DNA from: Actinoplanes subtropicus
GTDB lineage: Bacteria > Actinomycetota > Actinomycetes > Mycobacteriales > Micromonosporaceae
DNA: 64,000 nt
Direction: 5' to 3'
NCBI RefSeq assembly: GCF_000721705.1
Contig: NZ_JOJL01000038.1
Span: forward strand, 37,775 to 101,774
The position numbers and the translations under genes were made by a program. Below the pieces are notes generated by a model that saw only the letters and a program-made list of their open reading frames with translations, searched no databases and was not told the DNA's origin. Each line of letters starts with the position of its first letter. Position 1 is the first letter of the stretch. Below are positions 57,351-64,000 of this stretch, one piece after another.

Positions 57351-58303
57351 CAGTACAGCCCCCGCTCGCCGAGGCGCTTGGCCAGCCAGTTGGTGCCGAA
57401 GATGAGCAGCACGCCGATCACGGCCTTGAACAGCCCGACCGCGGTGGCGTAGCTGTACCCGCCCTGGGTGATGCCGACCTGATACACGTACGTGTCGAAG
57501 ACGTCCGCCACCGACCGGTTCAGCGAGGTGGTCATCAGCCAGATCTGCTCGAAGCCGGTGTCCAGCAGCTGGCCCGAGGTCAGCACGGCCATGACGACAA
57601 GTGCCGGGCGAATTCCTGGAAGGGTGATGTGCCAGAACTGCCGCCACCGGCCGGCCCCGTCCACCCGGGCCGCCTCGTACAGCTGGGTGTCGACGCCGGC
57701 CAGCGCGGCGAGGTAGACGATCGTGCCCCAGCCGGTCTGCTTCCACAGCGACTGGAGCACGATGATCGGCCGGAACCACGCCTCCTGGGCCACGTAGTCG
57801 ACCGGCCGGCCGCCCACGACGGCGTGGATGGCCTGGGCGATCACCCCGTAGTCCACCGAGAACAGCACGTAGGTCAGCGAGGCCACGATGGTCCAGGACA
57901 GGAAGTGCGGGATGTAGATCAGCGACTGGACCGAGCGTTTCAGCACGCTGTGCCGCACCTCGTTGAGCAGCACCGCCACCACGATCGGCGCCGGGAAGAC
58001 GAACAGCAGCGTGAGCAGCGCCAGGATCAGCGTGTTGACCATGATCCGGGCGAAGTCGGGGCCGGTCAACAGCTCCTCGAAGTGCTTGAGCCCGACCCAG
58101 GGGCTGCCCGAGTAGCCGAGGAACGGCAGGTAGTCCTTGAACGCGATGGTCAGGCCGTACATCGGCCAATACCTGAAGATCAGGAAGTACGCCAGGCCGG
58201 GCAGCACCATCAGGTAGAGCCAGCCGTGTCGCCAGATTCTTCTGGCCGGGGGCGCCGGCGGGGACTCGACCGGCGCCTGGCGGGGAGCCAGTTCGGTGGC
58301 CAT
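57350..58303 (-). CDS. Sugar ABC transporter permease, LplB/UgpA type
   Basis: About 317 residues from ATG 58303 (GTG 58306 is also possible). The N-terminal 25 residues are Pro-rich and cytoplasmic. Six helices follow with the motif YEAARVDGAGRWRQFWHITLPGIRP and GLTIAFKDYLPFLGYSGSPWVGLKHF near the N terminus. It overlaps the binding-protein stop in TGATG and the next permease likewise. LplB/LplC pairs in Firmicutes and actinobacteria import complex oligosaccharides such as rhamnogalacturonan or xylan fragments. Confidence 0.93.
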   Translation of the reverse strand: MATELAPRQAPVESPPAPPARRIWRHGWLYLMVLPGLAYFLIFRYWPMYGLTIAFKDYLPFLGYSGSPWVGLKHFEELLTGPDFARIMVNTLILALLTLLFVFPAPIVVAVLLNEVRHSVLKRSVQSLIYIPHFLSWTIVASLTYVLFSVDYGVIAQAIHAVVGGRPVDYVAQEAWFRPIIVLQSLWKQTGWGTIVYLAALAGVDTQLYEAARVDGAGRWRQFWHITLPGIRPALVVMAVLTSGQLLDTGFEQIWLMTTSLNRSVADVFDTYVYQVGITQGGYSYATAVGLFKAVIGVLLIFGTNWLAKRLGERGLY

Positions 58304-59817
58304 CACTTGAGGAAGTCGTTGATCTCTTGCGTGATCTTGCTGCCGCCGCCCGCGTACCAGCGCCGGATCTCGGCCTGGAGGCCGGCCTCGTCGATCTCGC
58401 CGGACAGGTACTTGACCCGCGCGTCAGGGATGATCTTGTCGAGGGTGGGGCCCTGCGCGACGGCGGTCGGCGCGATCACGCCCAGCGCCGGGTTGAAGAC
58501 GGCGGTCTTGAGGTCCTCGGTCTCCATCGGCTTGCGCTGCTCGATCAGCGCGCGCTTCGCCTCGTCGGCGGGCTTCAGCGGGTAGTAGCCGCCGTTGACG
58601 CTGTACCGGGTGCCCAGCTGGATGAAGGCGTTGTCCACGTCGTTCTGCAGGACCTTGACCTTCGGGTCGTCCAGGCCGATCGGCACCGAGTAGCCGCCCT
58701 CGAGCTTGAAGTTGCGGCCCTCGATGCCGTTGGTGAGCAGGATCGAGCCCTCCTTGCCCTCGAGCTTGTCGAGGACCCGCAGCAGCTCATCCAGCTGCGC
58801 CTCGGTGCGGACCCGCTGCTTCGAGACGGCCAGCACGTTGTTGTAGCCGGTGAACGGGGAGGAGAACTTCTGGCCGTCGGCCCGCCTCAGGTTGCCGACC
58901 ATGAGGACCTTGTCGGCGTCCTTCGGGTTCTTCTCCCGGAACCGGTCGTACAACGCGGTGGCGCGCACGTCGACGTCGATGATGATCCCGCCCTTGCCCT
59001 GCACGAACGGGTCCATCCAGTGGCCGGTGTCCAGGGTCGCGAAGTCGGGGTTGACCAGCCCTTCGCCGACCCACTTCTTGAGCTCCCGCTCGGCGGCCAG
59101 GAACTCCGGGGTGTCGAAGCCGGGCACGTACCTGCCGTCGCGCAGGCCCCAGCCGTTGGGCGCGCCGAACCAGGTCTCGAAGACGTCGTACGGGCTGGCC
59201 GTGGCGTACTTGCCGGTCCATTTCGGGATGATCAGCCCGTACGTGTCCTTCTTGCCGTCGCCGTCCGGGTCCTGCTCGGTGAACGCGTTGGCGATCCGGT
59301 AGAGGTCGGGGACCGACTGCGGCGCCGGCAGGCCGACCTTCGCCAGCCAGTCCTTGCGGATCGAGATGGCGGAGCGGAGCAGCGGGCGGGTCCGGTAGAT
59401 GCCGTACGTCTTGCCGTTGACCATCGAGTTCCTGGCGGTCTGCGGGTCGAGCGGCTTGAGATTCGGGTACTTGTCCAGCTTGCCGGTGAGATCCCAGAAG
59501 GCGCCGGCCTCGGCGGTCTTCACGAAGGACGGCGACTTCTCGTCCACCACCATGACGTCCGGCAGGTTGTTGGACGCCAGCGTCACGTTCGCCTTGTCGT
59601 TGTAGCCGGCGTCGGGCACCCAGGTGATGGACAACTTCTTGCCGATCAGCGCCTCGACAGCCTTCTGCAACTCGCCGTCCGGGCTGGGCGCCGTGCCGAA
59701 CAGCCGCACCATCATGGTGATGGTGTCGCCGGTGCCCTTCGCCTCGCCGCCACCGCACGCGGTGACGCTCAGGGCGGTGGTGAGGGCCAACGCGGCCGCC
59801 AGGGTCTTGGTCTTCAT
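58303..59817 (-). CDS. LplA-type sugar-binding lipoprotein
   Basis: 504 residues from ATG 59817, lipobox VTAC (Cys21). The large two-lobed fold (VMVVDEKSPSFVKTAEAG, TRPLLRSAISIRKDWLAKVG, DPDGDGKKDTYGL, which resembles a calcium-binding loop) is the LplA/YtcQ class, larger than MalE. The operon context and size imply a pectin- or xylan-derived oligosaccharide ligand. It starts 4 bp before the end of the YesL-like gene. Confidence 0.92.
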   Translation of the reverse strand: MKTKTLAAALALTTALSVTACGGGEAKGTGDTITMMVRLFGTAPSPDGELQKAVEALIGKKLSITWVPDAGYNDKANVTLASNNLPDVMVVDEKSPSFVKTAEAGAFWDLTGKLDKYPNLKPLDPQTARNSMVNGKTYGIYRTRPLLRSAISIRKDWLAKVGLPAPQSVPDLYRIANAFTEQDPDGDGKKDTYGLIIPKWTGKYATASPYDVFETWFGAPNGWGLRDGRYVPGFDTPEFLAAERELKKWVGEGLVNPDFATLDTGHWMDPFVQGKGGIIIDVDVRATALYDRFREKNPKDADKVLMVGNLRRADGQKFSSPFTGYNNVLAVSKQRVRTEAQLDELLRVLDKLEGKEGSILLTNGIEGRNFKLEGGYSVPIGLDDPKVKVLQNDVDNAFIQLGTRYSVNGGYYPLKPADEAKRALIEQRKPMETEDLKTAVFNPALGVIAPTAVAQGPTLDKIIPDARVKYLSGEIDEAGLQAEIRRWYAGGGSKITQEINDFLK

Positions 59818-60452
59818 GAGATCCGCTCCGCTCGTAGACGCGCCTCGTTCTCGGCGAAGAACCGCAGACACAGCCATGTGTCCAGCTGGATCCACCCGCC
59901 GACGGAGATCACCAGGGCCAGGAAGGGGAACGTCGCGGTCGCCTTGAGCACCGCGACGAAGGCGAACAGCAGCAGCACGGACGAGGCCGGCCGGGCGAGG
60001 GCGAACCGCGACGCCCTGGGGAGACAGGCGATCGTCCGCAGATCGAAGTGCACGACCATGGGCAGGAGGTACGCGACGATGACGACCACCGCGGCCAGCG
60101 CCGCCAGGCTGGCCAGCCGCGGCAGCGTCGCCGCCGGCCCGCGAGCGGCGAAGTACAGGTAGTCGCCGACCAGGCAAGCGCTTACCCCGAGGACCGGAAA
60201 AAGCAGGGCGGTGCCCCGGACGAACTGCCGCCGGTAGGCGGCGGCGAACGCCGGGACGGCCTGAAATGATTCACCCCGGGCGTGCCGGCGGGCCACGGCG
60301 TACGCCGCGACGGTGGCCGGGCCGACCCCCAGGAGCACCCCGCCGAGGAGGGCGGCGGCCAGCCACAGCAGGTTCAGCCGGACCGCCCAGAAGACCTCGT
60401 CGGCAGCCTCGTACAGCCTGATCACCCAGGCCGTGCCGCCCCTTGGAGGCAT
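59814..60452 (-). CDS. YesL-like (DUF624) membrane protein
   Basis: 212 residues from ATG 60452, preceded by GGGGTGG. Five to six helices: NLLWLAAALLGGVLLGVGPATVAAYAV near the N terminus is the DUF624 signature. YesL homologues lead LplABC-type operons and are thought to assist the importer or its regulation, but no biochemical role is established. It overlaps the binding-protein start by 4 bp (ATGA). Confidence 0.85.
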   Translation of the reverse strand: MPPRGGTAWVIRLYEAADEVFWAVRLNLLWLAAALLGGVLLGVGPATVAAYAVARRHARGESFQAVPAFAAAYRRQFVRGTALLFPVLGVSACLVGDYLYFAARGPAATLPRLASLAALAAVVVIVAYLLPMVVHFDLRTIACLPRASRFALARPASSVLLLFAFVAVLKATATFPFLALVISVGGWIQLDTWLCLRFFAENEARLRAERIS

Positions 60453-60724
60453 CGTGACCACCCCCGCTCGCTGCCCGAGAACGTGAGCGTGACCGTAACT
60501 TTGAAACGTATTGATGTCAACGTTCATCGATGTCTCGCCCCCGGCTCACGCTCCGTATTGCCAGGCGTCAATGTGCCAAAACCCGCGGGTAACCAGAAGA
60601 GTCCGGAAAATAATGGCGGCCACATGGGCCTATGCGTGACAGTCGGTCGTAAGATCAGGGACCGTTCAGATCGGAAGCCGTCACCTTTAGTGAGCTTCCT
60701 TCGCGTACGGGATGGGTACTGGCG
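60453..60724. other. Divergent intergenic region between sugar operon and kinase
   Basis: It holds promoters for both directions. On the minus side the stretch around 60497-60533 is AT-rich for this genome and contains GATG/AACGTT/CATC, which may be a LacI- or GntR-type site; I am not sure. No gene or hairpin stands out. Confidence 0.4.
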
Positions 60725-62491
60725 ATGACAACGAGCCCGCTGCGGCCCAGCGACCCGCGACGACTGGGCGAGTACCGCCTGCTGTCCCGCCTGGGCGAGG
60801 GTGGGATGGGCACCGTCTACCTGGGCCGCGACCTCGACGGCCGGCCCGTCGCGGTGAAGGCGATCCGGCCCGAGCACGCCAGCAACCGGGAGTTCCGCAA
60901 TCGCTTCCGCAGCGAGGTGGAGCGTGCCCGGCAGGTCCCGTCGTTCTGCACCGCCGCCGTCCTCGACGCCGATCCCGACGACGTGACGCCCTACCTGGTG
61001 GTCGAGTACGTGGAGGGTCCCAGCCTGCAGGACATGGTCGAGGAGCGCGGCCCGATGTCCCCCGGCGACCTGCACAGCGTCGCGGTCGGCGTGGCGGCCG
61101 CGCTGACCGCCATCCACGGCGCCGGCGTCATCCACCGCGACCTGAAACCCAGCAACGTCCTGCTCTCGCTCGGCCTCCCCAAGGTGATCGATTTCGGCAT
61201 CGCCCGGGCCCTCGAGGCCACCACCAGCCACACCCGGCCCGGCCGCTGGGTGGGCACGGTCGACTACATGGCGCCCGAACGGCTCGACCCCGACGTCGGC
61301 CCGGTGACACCCGCGGCCGACATCTTCGCGTGGGGCGGCGTCATCGTCTTCGCCGGCACCGGCCGCAACCCGTTCCTCGGCGACACGCCGGTGGCGACCG
61401 CCGCCCAGATCCTCACCAAGGCCCCCGAGCTGCGCGGCGTGCCCGACTCGCTGGTCGAGCTGGTCCGCCAGGCGTTCGCCAAGGACCCCGCCGACCGGCC
61501 GGCCGCCAACGACCTGCTGCAACAGCTGCTCGCGGTGAACGCCCCGCACGCACCGCTCTCGGGTCCGAAGGCGCGCCGGGCGACCGGCCGCTTCGACGCC
61601 CGCAACCTGCTCGAACAGGTGATCGCCGACGGCCCGAAACGGCCGACCACCACCGGCTCGCAGCGCATCCCCACGCCCCTGCCGGTCGCCGAGCCGGAGC
61701 CGAGACGGCGGCGACGGGCGCAGTCCTCCCGGCGGGCGCAGGCCGCCCAGCCGGCGGCGGCCTCCCGGCGGGCGCCGGCCTCGCCGAGCCGGGTGACCGG
61801 CCGGCGCCTGGCGTGGGCGGTGGGCGCCGTGATGGTGGCCTCGGTGGCCGCGGCGACGGTCGCCTACGCCCGCACCAACGGCGAGCCGGCGGCGAACAAC
61901 CCGGCAAGCCAGCCGCAGACCAAGGTCGCGACGGTGACCGGCACCCCGAGCCTGCGCGGCGCGTCCTTCTTCGACCCGCTCAGCGCCCCGGGCCGGTTCA
62001 AGGAGACGGTCGCGGCGTCCGGGGCCTGCAAGTTCGAGAACGGTCAGCTGCACGCCCGGGTCAAGGGCCGCTCGACCGTGCAGTGCCCCGGCCCCGACGA
62101 CACGTTCGCCGGAAACCAGTCCCTTGCCGTACGGGTCGAGCTGGCCGACGCGAACGCCTGCGCGATGGTCTGGTTCCGCTACCTCGGCGACAAGGGCTAC
62201 CAGCTGACGGCCTGCGCCGACCAGGTCGAGCTGGAGGAGCTGGACGGGGTGCTGCTGACCTCGCTGGGCAAGAGCTCGTCGACCGCGCTGCAGCCCGGGA
62301 GCCCGCACGACCTGGTGATCACGATCACCGACGAGCACGCGGCCGTGACCATCGACGGCCAGGACGCGGTGCAGGGCGCCGTGACCGCCCCCGACCTGGC
62401 CAAGGGCCGCATCCAGCTGGGCGTGACCGGCAACGGCGGGAACGGCGCGGCCGAGGTGTCCTTCACCAACCTGGACGCCCGCTCCAACTGA
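60725..62491 (+). CDS. Receptor Ser/Thr protein kinase with extracytoplasmic sensor
   Basis: 588 residues. The kinase domain (about 15-275) shows LGEGGMGTVYLGRD, VAVKAI, VIHRDLKPSN (RD type), DFGIA and MAPERL. A Pro/Arg-rich juxtamembrane part follows, then one helix (WAVGAVMVASVAAATVAYA) near residue 365. The outer domain (about 400-588) is a beta-sandwich with two Cys pairs (ACKFENG/VQCPG and ACAMVW/TACAD) that looks like a lectin-like (LamG-type) sensor, distinct from PASTA. It lies upstream of a secreted repeat protein it may control or bind. Ligand unknown. Confidence 0.9.
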   Translation: MTTSPLRPSDPRRLGEYRLLSRLGEGGMGTVYLGRDLDGRPVAVKAIRPEHASNREFRNRFRSEVERARQVPSFCTAAVLDADPDDVTPYLVVEYVEGPSLQDMVEERGPMSPGDLHSVAVGVAAALTAIHGAGVIHRDLKPSNVLLSLGLPKVIDFGIARALEATTSHTRPGRWVGTVDYMAPERLDPDVGPVTPAADIFAWGGVIVFAGTGRNPFLGDTPVATAAQILTKAPELRGVPDSLVELVRQAFAKDPADRPAANDLLQQLLAVNAPHAPLSGPKARRATGRFDARNLLEQVIADGPKRPTTTGSQRIPTPLPVAEPEPRRRRRAQSSRRAQAAQPAAASRRAPASPSRVTGRRLAWAVGAVMVASVAAATVAYARTNGEPAANNPASQPQTKVATVTGTPSLRGASFFDPLSAPGRFKETVAASGACKFENGQLHARVKGRSTVQCPGPDDTFAGNQSLAVRVELADANACAMVWFRYLGDKGYQLTACADQVELEELDGVLLTSLGKSSSTALQPGSPHDLVITITDEHAAVTIDGQDAVQGAVTAPDLAKGRIQLGVTGNGGNGAAEVSFTNLDARSN

Positions 62492-62532
62492 CCACCGGGG
62501 CGGTGCCTCGACGCCACTCCCCCCGCCGGTGC

Positions 62533-62555
62533 TTCAGCGCCGTTTCAGCCGCACG
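62533..62555 (+). promoter_or_regulatory. OmpR-type direct repeat TTCAGC/TTCAGC
   Basis: TTCAGC at 62533 and 62544 are 11 bp apart, upstream of the secreted WAVG-repeat gene. It is nearly the same as the element at 32541-32562. Confidence 0.45.
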
Positions 62556-62635
62556 TCAGGGGCTCGGCCCACACTGCTCGCGATCGGCGTGCACAGCGCG
62601 CGCCGCGGCTTCCTGGCACAGAAAGAGATCCCGCC

Positions 62636-63823
62636 ATGTCCGGAAAGGCATTCCGGAGCGGCCTGGCCGCCGTCACGGGCGTCACGCTCGTGGCGGTGGT
62701 CGCCGCGCCGGCCCGCGCGGCCACCTCCTGGTCCGTGCTCAGCACACCGAACCGCGGCACGATCGCCAACGAGCTCTACGGCAGCGCCGCGCTGTCGGCC
62801 ACCTCGGCGTGGGCGGTCGGCAGCTGGTACGACACCAACCTGGCCGCCCCGCGCACCCTGATCGAGCGCTGGAACGGCACCTCCTGGTCGACCGTCACCA
62901 GCCCGAACGCCACCCAGTACTACAACGAGCTGCACGATGTGGACGCGAGTTCGCCGACCGACGCATGGGCGGTCGGCTACGCCAACGGCTCGTCCGGTGT
63001 CAACGGGATGCCCCGCGGGACGCTCGCCATGCACTGGAACGGCACCGCCTGGTCGACCGTCGCCACCCCACAACCGGGAACGAACGTCCGGCAGCTGTAC
63101 GGCGTGAAGACCTTCTCCGCCGGCAACGCGTGGGCGGTCGGCTGGTACTACGACAGCTCCCTGCACGGCGAGGGCCTGGTCCTGCACTGGAACGGAACCG
63201 CCTGGTCACAGGTCACCGCGCCGGATCCGGGAACCTCCGGCACCACGCTGGAGGCCGTCGCCGGCAGCGGGCCGAACGACGTCTGGGCGGTCGGCTACTA
63301 CACCAACAGCGGCGAGCACGGCGTGCTCGGCCACCCGCTGGCGATCCACTACGACGGCACGACCTGGACCCAGGTCCCGATGCCCGAGTCGGGCTCCGGC
63401 ACGTTCCTGCACTCGGTCGCGGCCCTGTCGGCCGACGACGTGTGGGCGGTCGGCTCCAAGAACGGCTACTCGGCACCGGTGGCGTACCACTGGAACGGCA
63501 CGGCCTGGACGGAAATCCCCACCGCGCCAACCGGCGGGTCGTTCAACAACGTCCTGTACGGCGTCACAGGTGTGGCACCGAACCAGGTGTGGGCGGTCGG
63601 CTACTCCTCGTCCAGCGGCCAGAGCCAGCCGATCGTCCAGCGCTGGAACGGCACCGCGTTCACCAGCGAGACCGTCCCGCAGCAGCAGATCGGCGGCCTG
63701 CTCTACGCCGCCGCCGCAAGCCCCACCGGCCCGACGGTCTTCGCCGCCGGGACCCGCTGGGACCTGAACGAGACCGGCTCCCTCGCCGACCGCACCCTGT
63801 CGATGCGCGGCTCCGGCACCTGA
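62636..63823 (+). CDS. Secreted WAVG-repeat (Kelch/BNR-like) propeller protein
   Basis: 395 residues. Signal peptide to about residue 28 (APARAATS). The mature part has about seven repeats of 45-60 residues, each with AWAVGSWYD or VWAVGY followed by HWNGTAWS and a Pro, probably one blade of a beta-propeller each. Such secreted proteins are common in actinobacteria; no enzyme motif is visible. It follows the receptor kinase by 144 bp, and a strong terminator closes it. Confidence 0.8.
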   Translation: MSGKAFRSGLAAVTGVTLVAVVAAPARAATSWSVLSTPNRGTIANELYGSAALSATSAWAVGSWYDTNLAAPRTLIERWNGTSWSTVTSPNATQYYNELHDVDASSPTDAWAVGYANGSSGVNGMPRGTLAMHWNGTAWSTVATPQPGTNVRQLYGVKTFSAGNAWAVGWYYDSSLHGEGLVLHWNGTAWSQVTAPDPGTSGTTLEAVAGSGPNDVWAVGYYTNSGEHGVLGHPLAIHYDGTTWTQVPMPESGSGTFLHSVAALSADDVWAVGSKNGYSAPVAYHWNGTAWTEIPTAPTGGSFNNVLYGVTGVAPNQVWAVGYSSSSGQSQPIVQRWNGTAFTSETVPQQQIGGLLYAAAASPTGPTVFAAGTRWDLNETGSLADRTLSMRGSGT

Positions 63824-63837
63824 CAGAACGAGCCAAG

Positions 63838-63870
63838 GCCGTCACCGGCGCCCCACGCCGGTGACGGCCC
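63838..63870 (+). terminator. Hairpin terminator
   Basis: A 14-bp perfect stem (GGCCGTCACCGGCG and complement) with loop CCCCA follows the last complete gene. Confidence 0.88.
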
Positions 63871-63926
63871 CGCCCAACCCCGTCCGCGGGTAGTGGACGC
63901 ACTAGTACGGCAGCCGCCATTCGTGA

Positions 63927-64000
63927 TCATGGCTGGAATTCGAGGCTGAGGCGGCGGGCGTAGTGGGCTCGTCTGGCTCGTGCCTGGTGCTGCAGTCGCC
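63927..64000 (-). CDS. 3' end of a gene running off the window, possibly a transposase
   Basis: The last 74 bp contain the end of a minus-strand frame, ending RRAHYARRLSLEFQP and TGA. The very basic Arg/His/Gln-rich tail suits the C terminus of a transposase or other DNA-binding protein, but too little is present to name it. Continuation beyond the window would decide. Confidence 0.35.
   Translation of the reverse strand, partial: RLQHQARARRAHYARRLSLEFQP

Noticed and set aside
60712..63864. Plus-strand open frame of about 1050 codons over the kinase and propeller genes
   Set aside because: It is frame-shifted relative to both genes, which have complete domains, and is Arg/Pro-rich without motifs.

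Overview
The window is high-GC DNA from an actinobacterium. A filamentous, soil-type member close to Micromonosporaceae/Actinoplanes is my best guess, but this rests on gene content and style, not on a marker gene. Supporting signs are frequent GTG starts, many leaderless promoters with the -10 box 6-7 nt before the start codon, secreted polysaccharide hydrolases with actinobacterial modules, an AfsR-type regulator, sugar ABC operons that lack an ATPase gene, and a rifampin phosphotransferase with its rifampin-associated element. I saw no rRNA, tRNA or CRISPR.

Layout. 0-7.6 kb: an operon for a galactose-containing glycan (secreted clan-A glycosidase with CBM35-like modules, GH36 alpha-galactosidase, binding protein, two permeases) behind two palindromic operators. 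7.6-17.2 kb: alpha/beta hydrolase, a large secreted propeller/lectin protein, a MarR-MFS pair, a GH75 chitosanase and a GH9 glucanase. 17.2-26.8 kb: an AfsR-like STAND regulator divergent from two DUF1266 proteins, a TetR-SDR operon with a double operator, a GyrI-like protein, a GNAT gene behind a probable SAM-IV riboswitch, a beta-lactamase-fold lipoprotein and a small lipoprotein. 26.8-31.5 kb: a GH19 chitinase, then a CitB/CitA two-component system whose kinase gene is fused head-to-head to a 5'-truncated ABC permease, followed by its binding protein.

31.5-39.5 kb: envelope-type genes (two UPF0104 membrane proteins, a GT4 glycosyltransferase, a PIG-L deacetylase, DedA, an orphan ABC ATPase, a B12-binding radical SAM enzyme). 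The glycosyltransferase and deacetylase carry long in-frame minisatellites. 39.6-46.4 kb: a candidate conflict/defence island made of a nucleosidase with an effector-associated-like tail, facing a three-gene operon of STAND-like ATPase, winged-helix protein and a double ATPase (AAA plus HerA-like). 46.6-52 kb: a small secreted protein, a cysteine-desulfurase-like gene broken at a 36-bp repeat array, the rifampin phosphotransferase with its element, and an MFS transporter. 52.3-56.4 kb: a NarL-type two-component system, glutathione peroxidase, a protein with weak sigma-factor resemblance and a HAD phosphatase. 56.5-60.5 kb: a second sugar ABC operon led by a YesL-like protein. 60.7-64 kb: a receptor Ser/Thr kinase, a secreted WAVG-repeat protein and the tail of one more gene.

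The most unusual signals are the tandem-repeat arrays inside otherwise ordinary enzyme genes (30-36, 18, 21 and 36-bp units, plus 16 and 39-bp units between genes) and the 39.6-46.4 kb ATPase/nucleosidase island.
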